DNA of 64,000 nt from DATBSL01 sp963729875 (GCA_963729875.1 CAVSPR010000006.1:310001-374000); one strand, 5' to 3'; shown: positions 1 through 11,403, numbered from the stretch's first letter. The notes: generated by a model not told the origin, from the letters alone. Translations and numbers: made by a program.

Positions 1-1056
1 CTCTCCGCGCTGCTGGCCCTGGCGTACGTGCTCCTCTACTTCGGAGAGATCCCGGCCCTCGGCCTGCACGTCGACCTGCTGCAGCGGGCGGCGGAGGCCG
101 GCGGCTCCGCTCTCGGCTTGCCGCTGGTCCTCCACAGCAAGTGGGTACTCTACGGGGCCGTATACACCCTCGCGATGGTCGCGGGGGGCCTGCTCGTGCT
201 GAAGCGGCACGGCAACAGCCCGTACCAACGCGTGCGGACGGTCACCGTGGTCTCGGTGCAGGTCGTCTTCGCGTTCCTCCTGCCGATCGTGCTCCAGGTG
301 CTCGGCCGGAAGGAGTACTACTTCTCCTACTTCTGGCCCCTGAAGATCGAGTACTTCTACCCGTCCGTCATCCTCCAGCAGCCCTTCCTGATCGTCTCCT
401 GGAGCTTCCTCGGGTCGCTCGTGGCGTTCCCGCTGCTCGCGTTCTTCCTCGGCAAGCGCTTCTACTGCTCGTGGGTCTGCGGCTGCGGCGGCCTCGCGAA
501 CACGGCCGGCGAGCCGTTCCGACACCTCTCGAGCAAGTCCGTCCCGGCGTGGTCGGTCGAGAAGGTCTCGATCCACACCGTGCTGTTTCTCGCCCTCGTC
601 TCGACCGCGATCGTCTGGGTGAACTGGGCGGTGGGGAGGCAGCACCCCTCCTTCACCGCGTTCGCCTTCGGGGTGCAGGAGTGGTACGCCTTCGCGATCG
701 GCGCGATGTTCGCGGGCGTCCTCGGGGTGGGCCTCTACCCCCTCATGGGGACGCGGGTCTGGTGCCGCTTCGGCTGCCCGATGGCGGCGCTCCTCGGCCT
801 CGTCCAGAAGCTGGGGCGTTTCCGGATCGCGGTCAAGAAGGACATGTGCATCGCGTGCGGGAACTGCTCGACCTACTGCGAGATGGGCATCGACGTGCGC
901 CAGTACGCGATGGCGAACCAGTCCTTCACCCGCGCCGCGTGCGTGGGCTGCGGGATGTGCGCCCACGTCTGCCCGCGCGGGGTGCTCAGGCTCGAGAACC
1001 GGCCCGCCCGCTGGAAGGCGGGCGAGCCGATCCGGGTGTACGCCGTCGACCTGTAG
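1..1056 (+). CDS. Membrane 4Fe-4S polyferredoxin, NosR/NapH/CcoG-like (5' truncated)
   Basis: The frame is open from the first base, so the N-terminus lies outside the window; 351 residues are visible. Several hydrophobic segments lie in the first 240 codons. A CSWVCGCGG motif (codons about 156-164) and a CRFGCP motif (about 256-261) are the paired cysteine loops typical of NapH/NosR/RdxA membrane ferredoxins. Two ferredoxin clusters follow near the C-terminus: CIACGNCSTYC (about 283) and CVGCGMCAHVC (about 313), each suited to a [4Fe-4S] centre. Family members pass electrons between the quinone pool and periplasmic or cytoplasmic partners. The specific pathway (nitrous oxide, organohalide or cytochrome oxidase assembly) cannot be decided without the upstream genes. 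It ends ten bases before the convergent fadE stop. Confidence 0.8.
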   Translation, partial: LSALLALAYVLLYFGEIPALGLHVDLLQRAAEAGGSALGLPLVLHSKWVLYGAVYTLAMVAGGLLVLKRHGNSPYQRVRTVTVVSVQVVFAFLLPIVLQVLGRKEYYFSYFWPLKIEYFYPSVILQQPFLIVSWSFLGSLVAFPLLAFFLGKRFYCSWVCGCGGLANTAGEPFRHLSSKSVPAWSVEKVSIHTVLFLALVSTAIVWVNWAVGRQHPSFTAFAFGVQEWYAFAIGAMFAGVLGVGLYPLMGTRVWCRFGCPMAALLGLVQKLGRFRIAVKKDMCIACGNCSTYCEMGIDVRQYAMANQSFTRAACVGCGMCAHVCPRGVLRLENRPARWKAGEPIRVYAVDL

Positions 1057-1065
1057 TCTCGCCGG

Positions 1066-2856
1066 CTACCCGAGCGGGTAGCCGACCCGCTCGATGGTGG
1101 CGTCGGCGACCTGGCGCCGGAGAGCCACGGTGTTGCACACCTCCCGCTTCGTGAAGCGCTTCAGGGCGGCGAGCAGCGTGCGGAGAGTGTCGCCCTCCTC
1201 CACCGCGGCCAGGATCTTGCGGGCCGAGGCCTCGATCTCGTCCATCGCGTCCTGGGCGTAGCAGCGCACGGCCGCCTCCTGCAGCCGTGCCTGGTCCTCG
1301 CCGCGCGCCGCGGCCCGCTTGCGGGTCCGCAGGAGCGCGCTCTCGAGGGCGTAGGTCTCCATGGCGATGTCGGCGAAGTGGGCGAGGACCTCCTGGTCGT
1401 CCTTGAGGGCTTCGCCGCGTTTCTGCACCGCCGTCCCCAGGCACATGAGGGCCACCTTCTTGGCGCCCGCGAGCATGGCGGCCTCGGCGGCCAGGAAGCC
1501 CTCCGCCGGCGCCTCGCGGGACGGGCCGCTCGTGAGCTCGTCGAGGAGAGCCATCGCCTTCTGGAAGAACGGGAGCTCGCCCTTCATGGCCTTGCGGATG
1601 AGGCGCCCCGGCACGAGCAGGCGGTTGATCTCGCTCGTGCCCTCGTAGATGCGGTTGACCCGCGCGTCGCGCCAGTAGCGCTCGGCGGGGTAGTCCTCGA
1701 CGAAGCCGGCGCCCCCGAAGATCTGGACGTTCTCGTCGACCACGTAGTCGCACATCTCCGAGCACCAGACCTTGACCATGGAGCACTCGACGTCGTACTC
1801 CTCGATCCGCTTGAGCGCGGTCTCCGGGTCGTCGAGGCCCACGTCGGCGAGGTTGCGGTCGATCATCCCGGCGGTGCGGTAGACGAGCGACTCGGACACG
1901 TAGGCGAGGATCGCCATCTGCCCGATCTTCTGCTTGATCAGGCCGAACGTCGTGATCGGCTGCCCGAACGCGGTGCGCGAGTTGCCGTACGCGGCGGCGA
2001 CGCCGACGGTCAGCTTCGCGCCCCCGGTCGTCATCGCGCCGAGCTTGAAGCGCCCGATGTTGAGGATGTTGAACGCGATCTTGTGGCCCTTGCCGATGTC
2101 TCCGAGCAGGTTCTCCTTCGGGATCACGGCGTCGGTGAGGATGAGCGGCCTCGTGCTGCTGCCCTTGATGCCGGTCTTCTTCTCCTCGGCCCCCAGGCTC
2201 ACCCCGGGCATCCCCTTCTCGACGATGAACGCCGTGAAGTGCTGGCCGTCCACCTTGGCGAAGGTGATGTAGATGTCGGCGAAGCCGGCGTTGCTGAGCC
2301 ACATCTTCTCGCCGTTCAGGATCCAGCTCTTCCCGTCCGGGGAGAGCACGGCCCGGGCCTTGGCGTTCATGGCGTCGCTGGCCGAGGAGGCCTCGGAGAG
2401 CGAGTAGGAGCTCACCCACTCGCCGGAGACGAGCTTCGGCAGGTACTTCTTCTTCTGCGCCTCGGTGCCGAAGTAGACGATGGGGAGGGTCCCGATGCCG
2501 ACCTGGACCGCGAAGGTGGTGGCGAAGCTGCCGTCGCGCCCCGCCTTCTCCGCGACCAGGCTGCCCGAGACCTTGTCGAGGCCGAGGCCGCCGTACTCCT
2601 CGGGGACCTCGACCCCGAGGAGGCCCAGCTCCCCCGCCTTGCGCACGAGCTCGCGGCTGAGCTCGTAGTCGAGCTTGAGTAGCTGGGGCAGCCGCGGGAC
2701 GAGCTCCTGGACCATGAAGTCGTCCGCGGTCTGGCCGATCATCACCTGCTCTTCGGAGAAGTCTTCCGGGGTGAAGATGTCGTCGGGAGCCCGATCCTCG
2801 ATCAGGAAGCTGCCGCCCTTGGCGGCGACGACGGGGACTTTGACTTCAGTGGTCAT
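1066..2856 (-). CDS. fadE: Acyl-CoA dehydrogenase (FadE-like)
   Basis: A 596-residue FAD-dependent acyl-CoA dehydrogenase catalysing the first oxidation of fatty-acid beta-oxidation. The flavin-contacting segment YSLSEASSASDA is near residue 142. The catalytic-base motif RIYEGTSEI is near residue 405, with Glu in the family position. A C-terminal helical extension of about 180 residues makes it longer than short-chain family members and similar to Bacillus FadE. An ATG four codons upstream (2868) directly follows the fadA stop, but the ATG at 2856 has GGAGA at a good distance, so it is preferred. It is the last gene of fadN-fadA-fadE, the same order as the Bacillus fadNAE operon. Confidence 0.92.
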   Translation of the reverse strand: MTTEVKVPVVAAKGGSFLIEDRAPDDIFTPEDFSEEQVMIGQTADDFMVQELVPRLPQLLKLDYELSRELVRKAGELGLLGVEVPEEYGGLGLDKVSGSLVAEKAGRDGSFATTFAVQVGIGTLPIVYFGTEAQKKKYLPKLVSGEWVSSYSLSEASSASDAMNAKARAVLSPDGKSWILNGEKMWLSNAGFADIYITFAKVDGQHFTAFIVEKGMPGVSLGAEEKKTGIKGSSTRPLILTDAVIPKENLLGDIGKGHKIAFNILNIGRFKLGAMTTGGAKLTVGVAAAYGNSRTAFGQPITTFGLIKQKIGQMAILAYVSESLVYRTAGMIDRNLADVGLDDPETALKRIEEYDVECSMVKVWCSEMCDYVVDENVQIFGGAGFVEDYPAERYWRDARVNRIYEGTSEINRLLVPGRLIRKAMKGELPFFQKAMALLDELTSGPSREAPAEGFLAAEAAMLAGAKKVALMCLGTAVQKRGEALKDDQEVLAHFADIAMETYALESALLRTRKRAAARGEDQARLQEAAVRCYAQDAMDEIEASARKILAAVEEGDTLRTLLAALKRFTKREVCNTVALRRQVADATIERVGYPLG

Positions 2857-2868
2857 GTTCGTCTCCAT

Positions 2869-4047
2869 TCACAATCGTTCGAAGATCCCGGCCGCGCCCA
2901 TGCCGCCCCCCACGCACATCGTGACGAGGCCGTAGCGGGACCCACGGCGGGCCATCTCGTGCAGGATCTGGGTCGTCAGCTTCGCTCCGGTGCACCCCAG
3001 GGGGTGGCCGAGCGCCACCGCCCCGCCGTTCACGTTCACCCGGCTGGGGTCGAGGCCCGCGGCCGCGATCACGGCCAGCGCCTGGCCGGCGAAGGCCTCG
3101 TTGAGCTCGACGAGGTCGATGTCCGCGAGGGCGAGGCCGGCCTGCCGCAGGGCCCTCGGGATCGCCTCCACCGGTCCGATGCCCATGAGCTCGGGAGGCA
3201 CGCCCGCCACCGCGTAGGCGACGAGCCGCGCGATCGGCCGCAGGCCGAGGTCCTTCGCCTTGCCGGCCGAGACGAGGACGGTGGCCGCCGCCCCGTCCGA
3301 CATCTGCGAGGCGTTGCCGGCGGTGACGGTGCCGTCCGCGGCAAAGGCGGGCTTGAGCTTCGCGAGGGCGGCGAGGTCGGTGTCCCGGCGCGGCCCCTCG
3401 TCGGTGTCGAAGGCGAGGGTCTTCCCGGCGCCGTCGAGGTCGACCGTGAGAGGGACGATCTCGTCCTTGAACTTCCCGGCCTCGATGGCGGCCAGGGCCT
3501 TTCGGTGGGACTCGAGCGCGAAGCGGTCGGCGGCCTCGCGGCCGATCCCGTACTTCCGGGCCACGTTCTCGGCCGTGATCCCCATGCCGAGGTACGTGTC
3601 GGGGTAGGTCTCGAGCAGGGTCGGGTTGGGCGCGATCTTGTGGCCGCCCATGGGGATCAGGCTCATGGACTCGGCCCCGCCCGCCACGATCACGTCGGCC
3701 TCTCCCGCCTCGATCGCCCGGGCGGCGAGGGCGATCGCCTGCAGGCCCGAGGCACAGAAGCGGTTGACGGTCATGGCCGCGGCGGAGGCGGGGACCCCGG
3801 CGAGGAGCGCCGCCTGCCGGGCCACGTTCATGCCCTGCTCGGCCTCGGGCATGGCGCAGCCGAGGACCACGTCCTCGACTGTCTCCGGCTTCAGCGCCGG
3901 GACGCGCTCCAGGGCCGCCCGGATCGCGGCGGCGGCCATGTCGTCCGGCCGGGTCTGCCGCAGCGTCCCCTTGGGCGCCTTGCCCACGGCCGTCCGGACG
4001 CTGGCGACGATCACGGCTTCGCGGGCGGAGGGTGCTGGTCTGGTCAT
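2869..4047 (-). CDS. fadA: Acetyl-CoA C-acyltransferase (3-ketoacyl-CoA thiolase)
   Basis: A 392-residue thiolase, the usual family length, which cleaves 3-ketoacyl-CoA with CoA to acetyl-CoA and a shortened acyl-CoA. The nucleophilic cysteine is in NRFCASGLQAI (about residue 98). NEAFAGQ, GHPLGCTGA (active-site His) and the C-terminal MCVGGGMG (second catalytic Cys) are all present. The ATG at 4047 is preceded by GGGGGAG. The gene lies between fadN and fadE; its stop codon abuts a possible upstream fadE ATG, consistent with translational coupling. No defects seen. Confidence 0.95.
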   Translation of the reverse strand: MTRPAPSAREAVIVASVRTAVGKAPKGTLRQTRPDDMAAAAIRAALERVPALKPETVEDVVLGCAMPEAEQGMNVARQAALLAGVPASAAAMTVNRFCASGLQAIALAARAIEAGEADVIVAGGAESMSLIPMGGHKIAPNPTLLETYPDTYLGMGITAENVARKYGIGREAADRFALESHRKALAAIEAGKFKDEIVPLTVDLDGAGKTLAFDTDEGPRRDTDLAALAKLKPAFAADGTVTAGNASQMSDGAAATVLVSAGKAKDLGLRPIARLVAYAVAGVPPELMGIGPVEAIPRALRQAGLALADIDLVELNEAFAGQALAVIAAAGLDPSRVNVNGGAVALGHPLGCTGAKLTTQILHEMARRGSRYGLVTMCVGGGMGAAGIFERL

Positions 4048-4058
4048 GGCTTCTCCCC

Positions 4059-6401
<2,343 letters not shown>

Positions 6402-6405
6402 GGGG

Positions 6406-7056
6406 TCACCTGCCTCTGCGCCCCGCCGCCACCGCGGCCAGGGCCGGCCGGGCGCGGGCCGCCGTGACCGGCACCGCCGCCCCGCGCAGGAAGAGGTCCA
6501 CCACGGGGGCCGCGAGGTCCTTGAGGGCGTACTGCTTGTCGGCGAGGAGCCACGACGTGACCGTCTCGTCGAGGGCCCCGAAGAGCATCTTGGCGGCGAG
6601 GGTGCGGTTGATGTCGGCCCGCAGGCTGCCGTCCCGCTGGCCCTTCTCCATCACCTCGTCCAGCAGCGCGAAGTAGTCGCGGAGCCAGGAGGCGGTGAAG
6701 CGCTCCATGAAGCGGGTCGACTGGCGCAGCTCAACCTGGAAGACCTTCGCCAGGTCGCGGTTCTCGCCGAGGACGGTGAGGTGGCGCTCGGCCACGGCCA
6801 GGAGGCGCTCCGGGGTCGAGGGGAGCGCGCGTACCGCCTGGCGGGCCTGCACCACGTGCTCGGACATCACCTCGTCGAACAGCCGGACCAGGATGTCCTC
6901 CTTGTTGCGGAAGTAGAGGTAGATGGTGCCGTCCGCCACCCCCGCCTTCTTCGCGATGTCCGAGACCCGGGCGGCGAAGTAGCCCTTGCGCGCGAAGACG
7001 CGGGTCGCCGCGTCCAGGATGCGCCGACTCTTGTCCGCCGCCTTCGGTCGCGCCAT
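6406..7056 (-). CDS. TetR-family regulator, FadR-like
   Basis: A 216-residue TetR protein. The N-terminal HTH includes SRRILDAATRVFARKGY and VADGTIYLYFRNKEDIL (about residues 8-55), followed by a helical ligand domain. Members of this branch bind acyl-CoA and release DNA (Bacillus subtilis FadR is the archetype). It lies four bases upstream of fadN on the same strand, and a FadR-type palindrome sits 15 bp before its start, so it probably represses itself and the fad genes. A longer reading from ATG 7089 would translate through that palindrome, so ATG 7056, preceded by GAGAGAG, is preferred. The acyl-CoA ligand is inferred from context. Confidence 0.87.
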   Translation of the reverse strand: MARPKAADKSRRILDAATRVFARKGYFAARVSDIAKKAGVADGTIYLYFRNKEDILVRLFDEVMSEHVVQARQAVRALPSTPERLLAVAERHLTVLGENRDLAKVFQVELRQSTRFMERFTASWLRDYFALLDEVMEKGQRDGSLRADINRTLAAKMLFGALDETVTSWLLADKQYALKDLAAPVVDLFLRGAAVPVTAARARPALAAVAAGRRGR

Positions 7057-7070
7057 GCGCTCTCTCTCAT

Positions 7071-7088
7071 TGAATGAGGACTCATTCA
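7071..7088. promoter_or_regulatory. FadR-type operator
   Basis: TGAATGAGGACTCATTCA is a perfect inverted repeat of two 8-bp arms around GA. The published Bacillus FadR box is TGAATGAMTANTCATTCA; all fourteen arm bases match and only the centre differs. It touches the last base of a putative -10 (7088-7093) of the tetR-fadNAE unit, so bound repressor would block RNA polymerase. Confidence 0.82.
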
Positions 7089-7115
7089 TTATCGCCGTTC
7101 GCCGCCGGAAGTCCA
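7088..7115 (-). promoter_or_regulatory. Putative promoter of tetR-fadNAE
   Basis: Read on the minus strand, TGGACT (7115-7110) and GATAAT (7093-7088) are separated by 16 bp. They match TTGACA at 4 of 6 and TATAAT at 5 of 6. The transcript would start inside or just before the operator at 7071-7088. Assigned by motif only. Confidence 0.45.
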
Positions 7116-7135
7116 GGGGGGCGGGACCGGCGGGG

Positions 7136-8332
7136 TCAGCGCACCAGCAGCGTGGCGAGGCCGAGGAAGAGGCCCATGCTCGCGACGTCGGTGGCCGTGG
7201 TGAGGAAGATGCTCGACGCGGTCGCGGGGTCCGCCCCGATGCGCTCGAGGGTGAGGGGGATGAGGGCGCCGGCGAGCCCGCTCACCAGGCAGCTGCCGAC
7301 CATGGCGAGGAGGACGACGAAGGCGAGCGACGCGGCCGCCGGGTTGCCCTGGGAGCGGGCGACCACGTACATCCCGAGGCCCGCCGTGACGCCCACGAGC
7401 GCCCCGTTCAGCAGGCCGAGGAGGGCCTCCTTCAGGACGAGGCGGCGACCGCCGCCGGTGCGCAGCTCGCCGAGGGTCAGCCCCCGCAGCGTCACCGCGA
7501 GCGCCTGGCAGCCGGTGTTGCCCGACTGTCCGGCGAGCACGGGGAGGAACACGGCGAGGACGACCAGCCGGTCGATCGTGCCCTGGAACGCCCCGACCAC
7601 GGCCGCGGCCACGAACGCGGTCAGGAGGTTGAGCTGCAGCCACGGGTGGCGGAAGCGGAGGCTCCGCGGCCAGGGAGTGGAGAGCCGCTCCTCCTTCTCG
7701 ACGCCGACCATGGTCCCGGCCTGGGCGCTGATCTCGAGGGCCTGCTCCTCGAAGAGGGTCCGGCCGCGCACGATGCCGACGAGGCGGCCCGCGGCGTCGC
7801 ACACGGGATAGACCGGGAAGTGGTGCGCCACGACCTGGCGGGCGGCCTCGAGGAGAGGGGTCTCGGGCCGCAGGGAGAAGACCTCGCGCAGCATGACGGC
7901 CTCGAGACGGTCCGTGCGCTCCGCGAGGAGCAGGTCGCGCATGGCCACGACCCCGAGGAGGCTCCCGTCGTCGCTCGTCACGAAGGCGTAGGTCACGAAC
8001 GTCGTCTTCACGAGCTCGCGGATGCGGGCGACGGTCTGCTCCACGGTGAGGGTCGGGGGAAAGACGGCGTGGGGCGGTTCCATGAGCCGGCCGACCGAGT
8101 CGGCCGGGTAGGTGAGGTTGCGTGTCCACTGGCGGCCGTCGTCCGGGGGGGCGGCGGCGATCACCGCCCGGCGCCGCTCGTCGCCGAGGGCGACGAGGAC
8201 GTCGTCGGCCACGGCGGGGTTGAGGGCGCGGAGCGCGGCCGCGATATCCGCGTCCGGGAGCGGGGTGAGGAGGGCGGCGGCCTCGGGCGCGGCCAGGCGT
8301 GCCGCCTGGGCGGCGATGTCGTTTCGGTCCAT
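7136..8332 (-). CDS. mgtE: Magnesium transporter MgtE
   Basis: A 398-residue MgtE-type Mg2+ channel. A short N-terminal helical domain (about residues 1-110) is followed by a tandem CBS pair (about 115-250, with VVAMRDLLLAE and GIVRGRTLFEE) and five predicted transmembrane helices in the last 130 residues. The pore region PVLAGQSGNTGCQALAV matches the family signature. It is somewhat shorter than the typical 450 residues because the N domain is compact. The start at ATG 8332 has GAGG at correct spacing; a longer in-frame reading upstream has no family similarity. Divergent from the FKBP gene. Confidence 0.93.
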   Translation of the reverse strand: MDRNDIAAQAARLAAPEAAALLTPLPDADIAAALRALNPAVADDVLVALGDERRRAVIAAAPPDDGRQWTRNLTYPADSVGRLMEPPHAVFPPTLTVEQTVARIRELVKTTFVTYAFVTSDDGSLLGVVAMRDLLLAERTDRLEAVMLREVFSLRPETPLLEAARQVVAHHFPVYPVCDAAGRLVGIVRGRTLFEEQALEISAQAGTMVGVEKEERLSTPWPRSLRFRHPWLQLNLLTAFVAAAVVGAFQGTIDRLVVLAVFLPVLAGQSGNTGCQALAVTLRGLTLGELRTGGGRRLVLKEALLGLLNGALVGVTAGLGMYVVARSQGNPAAASLAFVVLLAMVGSCLVSGLAGALIPLTLERIGADPATASSIFLTTATDVASMGLFLGLATLLVR

Positions 8333-8450
8333 TGAGCCTCGTGTGGTTCGAAGTGCGCGAAGGATAGCACGCGAGCCGTGGAGCCCCGCCCCGGCGAGAC
8401 AGGGGCGCGAGTTGCCGGTAGGATGAGACATTGACCAAGGAGGACGCTGC

Positions 8451-8867
8451 TTGAACCGTTGGCTCACCGCTCTCATTCTTCTCACCCTCGCCGCGTGCGG
8501 CGGGGGCGGCGACAGCGCGACGTCTCCCTCCGGGGGAACGGGCACGCTGGTCGTGGAGGACCTCGTCGTCGGAACCGGCGCCACGGCTGCTGCCGGCGAC
8601 ACCGTCACCGTCAACTACGTCGGCACGTTCACGAACGGCACCAAGTTCGACAGCTCGTACGACGCCGGCCGGCCGTACTCGTTCCGCGTCGGCGCGGGAC
8701 AGGTGATCGCGGGCTGGGACCAGGGCGTGCCCGGAATGAAGGTGGGGGGGAAGCGGCGTCTCACCATCCCGCCCTCGCTCGCCTACGGCAGCTCCGCCTA
8801 CGGGCAGATCCCGGGCAACTCGACGCTCGTCTTCGAGATCGAGCTGCTGGCGATCGCCGGCAAGTAG
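8451..8867 (+). CDS. FKBP-type peptidyl-prolyl isomerase lipoprotein
   Basis: A 138-residue protein with a lipoprotein signal ending LTLAAC (Cys at about residue 16), a short Gly/Ser linker and one FKBP domain. FKBP hallmarks are VTVNYVGTF, GTKFDSSYD, FRVGAGQVIAGWDQGVPGMKVG and IPPSLAYG. It would act as a prolyl isomerase anchored in the cell envelope. The TTG start at 8451 is set by AAGGAGG at 8437-8443. Divergent from mgtE; convergent with the RapA-like gene. Confidence 0.92.
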   Translation: MNRWLTALILLTLAACGGGGDSATSPSGGTGTLVVEDLVVGTGATAAAGDTVTVNYVGTFTNGTKFDSSYDAGRPYSFRVGAGQVIAGWDQGVPGMKVGGKRRLTIPPSLAYGSSAYGQIPGNSTLVFEIELLAIAGK

Positions 8868-8873
8868 CCGGGG

Positions 8874-8899
8874 CGTCTCTCCGCCGTCAGGGAGAGACG
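8874..8899. terminator. Bidirectional hairpin between convergent genes
   Basis: CGTCTCTCC (8874-8882) and GGAGAGACG (8891-8899) form a perfect 9-bp stem with an 8-nt loop holding the stop codon of the minus-strand gene. It follows the FKBP stop by 6 nt. No T-run follows, as is common at high GC. Confidence 0.5.
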
Positions 8900-11292
8900 A
8901 CGAGCGCGGCGAGGGCCACCGGGCGCCTCTCGGGATCGAGGGCGGCGGCGAGCCGGCGCACGGCCGCCGGCCAGGAGGCCTCGCGCAGGAACTCGACCGG
9001 CGGCCGGCGCGTCCGAAGCGGCCGCTCGCGCAGAACCGCGGCCCACTCGGGTCGCGGCCGCCCGCGGGGGTCGATCGCGACGGCCTCGAACACTGGCCCG
9101 CTCTTGTAGAGGGCGAGGAGCCCCAGGCCCTTCTCGGCGCCGATCGCCACCCGCAGGACGGCGACGCGGCCGATCGGCGAGTCCTCGAGGTGGGCGAGGA
9201 GGCCCTCGACGAGCGGGTGGCCGGCCGCGAAGTAATCGAGCCGCTCGTCGGCCACCGCCTCCTCCCGGTCGAACGTGCCGAGGAAGCTCGTCCCGCCGGG
9301 GACGCCGGGCAGGCTGTCCACCAGGGCCTCGTTCCCGAGCTCGACCGAGCACGCGTGGCCGGCGTGGGGCTCGACGTGGAGGAGAAGGCGCTCGCAGGCG
9401 GCCGTCACGACCTCCTCGTTGAGACCGTCGAGGTCGGGGGGGACGCGGGCGAGGATCGCCTCGGCCATGTCCGGCCGGTAGGGGTCGCGGTGCATCTCCC
9501 GCCACGCGGCCTCGCGGACGCGGGACTGGGCCGCGCGGGCGCCGGAGACGAGGGCGGAGAAGCGCTCCGGGGACAGGCGTCCACTCGGTCCCAGCGCGGC
9601 CAGCTCCAGGGCGCCCTCGACGCGGGCGAGCTCGGGCTCGAGGCCGGCGAGCGGCTCGCGGAACAGACCGAGGGCCTCGAAGAGCCGCGCGACGTCCTGC
9701 CCGATGCCCTCCGGGGGGGCGAAGTAGACGGTCTCGACGGGAATGCGCCGGCCGATGCGGTCGAGGCGGCCCACGCGCTGCTCGGCCACGAGGGGGCTCC
9801 AGGGCAGGTCGAGGAGGACGAGACGGTCGCAGAACTCGAAGTTGCGCCCCTCGCCGCCGCACTCCGTGGAGACGAGGAGGCTCGGCCCCTCGGCGCGGCG
9901 GAACTGGGCCACCTCGATGTCGCGCCGGGCGGGAGACAGCGCCTCGTGGAAGACGCCCGTGGCGATCTGGGCCCGCCGGCTCAGCTCGGTCCGCACCCAC
10001 TCCAGCGTCTCGCGATGGGCGACGAAGACGAGCGTCTTCTGGCCGCCGTCCCGCCAGCGCGCGGCGTGACGGGCGAGCCAGAAAAGGCGCGGGTCGGCCT
10101 CGTCGGCGCGACGAGCAAGGCCGGCGAGGGCGTCGTCGCCCTTCCCCAGGACGGCCGCGAGCGAGACCCCCGACGCGAGGGCGCGCCGCACGCGCTCGGC
10201 CTTCTGCCGCCGCCCCAGGGCGTGGGGTGCGGGGGCCTTCCTCACCGCCTCGACGAGGGCGAGCCTCGGCCCCCAGCTCTCGGCCGGCGTCTCGGCGGGC
10301 ACCCCCACGCGGGGCGGCAGGCCTCCGATGTCCACCCGGCGCGTGGAGCTCGTGCACGGGGGCAGGGGCTCGGGGCGGAGGAGGCGGGCCTCGAGGCTGT
10401 CCTCGGGGAAGTCGGCCGGCCGGAGCAGCTGCAGCAGGCGGAAGAAGCCGTGCACGTCGTCGTCGAGCGGGATGGCGGTGAGCAGGAGCAGGTGTCGGCC
10501 GAGCCCGGCGATCGGCGCGACCGCACGCCACGCGGGGTTGCCGGGGTGGCCGGCGGGCCGCCTCAGGCGGTGGGCCTCGTCCACGACCAGGAGGTCGATT
10601 ACCGCCTCGACGGCGCGGGCGGTGAGAGCGGGCCGCGCGACGAGCGTTTCGAGGGCGACCACCGCGCGACGGTGCACGTCGAACGGGTTGAAGTCGGGTC
10701 CGTGGTCGCGGGCCACGTCGGCCAGGCGGTCGTCGTCGAGGAGGACGAAGACCTGGTGGTACTTCCTCCACAGCTCGCCCAGCCACTGGACGGTGAGCGT
10801 CTCCGGCGCGACCACGAGGCAGCGCTCCGCCCGCCCGGTGCGCAGGAGGCGGCTGAGGACGAGGCAGGCCTCGACCGTCTTGCCCAGGCCCACCTCGTCG
10901 GCGAGCAGCCAACGGACCGGGTCGGAGGCGGTCGCCCGCTCGGCGGCGTGCAGCTGGTGGGGGAAGAGGCGGATGCGGCCGCCGAGGAAGGAGCCGAGGC
11001 CGTCCGCCTCGCGCAGGGCCAGGAGGTGCAGCGCGTCGAAGCGCAGCGCGAAGTCCTCCAGGGGATCGACGTCGCCCGCGGCCAGCCGCTCCACGAGGTC
11101 GGCGCGGGGATCGGTCGGGCCCGGCTCCCCCTCGGCGAGGGGACGGAGGGCCGGGGCATCCCCGGCGAACCGCAGCGTCGTCGCCCCTGCGGGGAACTCC
11201 ACCACGATCGTCCGCCCCGCCACGGCGAGCACCCTGCCGGGGCCCAGCTCGGGGTTGTGGCGGTGCAGCAGGCGATCGCCGGGTTTCCACAT
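8887..11292 (-). CDS. rapA: SNF2-family RapA/HepA-like RNA polymerase recycling ATPase
   Basis: An 801-residue Swi2/Snf2 ATPase. The N-terminus (residues 1-55, PGDRLLHRHNPELGPGRVLAV) resembles the Tudor-like RapA N-domain. Walker A is LLADEVGLGKTVEA (about 130) and the DEAH box is VVDEAHRL (about 237). Motif III reads LLLTAIP instead of the usual TATP. Motifs V-VI are STECGGEGRNFEF and EQRVGRLDRIGR. RapA frees RNA polymerase stalled in post-termination complexes. It is shorter than E. coli RapA (968 residues). The ATG at 11292 is chosen because the N-domain begins there; the upstream extension is arginine-rich and unsupported. Could be another Snf2 subfamily, but the N-domain argues for RapA. 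Confidence 0.82.
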   Translation of the reverse strand: MWKPGDRLLHRHNPELGPGRVLAVAGRTIVVEFPAGATTLRFAGDAPALRPLAEGEPGPTDPRADLVERLAAGDVDPLEDFALRFDALHLLALREADGLGSFLGGRIRLFPHQLHAAERATASDPVRWLLADEVGLGKTVEACLVLSRLLRTGRAERCLVVAPETLTVQWLGELWRKYHQVFVLLDDDRLADVARDHGPDFNPFDVHRRAVVALETLVARPALTARAVEAVIDLLVVDEAHRLRRPAGHPGNPAWRAVAPIAGLGRHLLLLTAIPLDDDVHGFFRLLQLLRPADFPEDSLEARLLRPEPLPPCTSSTRRVDIGGLPPRVGVPAETPAESWGPRLALVEAVRKAPAPHALGRRQKAERVRRALASGVSLAAVLGKGDDALAGLARRADEADPRLFWLARHAARWRDGGQKTLVFVAHRETLEWVRTELSRRAQIATGVFHEALSPARRDIEVAQFRRAEGPSLLVSTECGGEGRNFEFCDRLVLLDLPWSPLVAEQRVGRLDRIGRRIPVETVYFAPPEGIGQDVARLFEALGLFREPLAGLEPELARVEGALELAALGPSGRLSPERFSALVSGARAAQSRVREAAWREMHRDPYRPDMAEAILARVPPDLDGLNEEVVTAACERLLLHVEPHAGHACSVELGNEALVDSLPGVPGGTSFLGTFDREEAVADERLDYFAAGHPLVEGLLAHLEDSPIGRVAVLRVAIGAEKGLGLLALYKSGPVFEAVAIDPRGRPRPEWAAVLRERPLRTRRPPVEFLREASWPAAVRRLAAALDPERRPVALAALVVSP

Positions 11293-11356
11293 GGGCGGGT
11301 TGGAAGGCCTCTCGAAGCGGGCGATTCTACAGCGCCGCCGCGCCGCCATCACTCCA

Positions 11357-11385
11357 TTGACAGCCCGCAGGGGCGCTGGTAAACT
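11357..11385 (+). promoter_or_regulatory. Sigma70-type promoter of initiator tRNA
   Basis: TTGACA (11357-11362), a 17-bp spacer and TAAACT (11380-11385). This is the best -35/-10 match noticed in the window. The predicted start near 11392 lies about 12 nt before the tRNA. Confidence 0.75.
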
Positions 11386-11403
11386 TCGTGGGTCGGAAGG
11401 TGA

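Noticed and set aside
1378..2682. Long open frame opposite fadE, and many similar long frames opposite other genes
   Set aside because: They are antisense shadows caused by high GC. Their translations are Arg/Gly/Pro/Ala-rich without family motifs.
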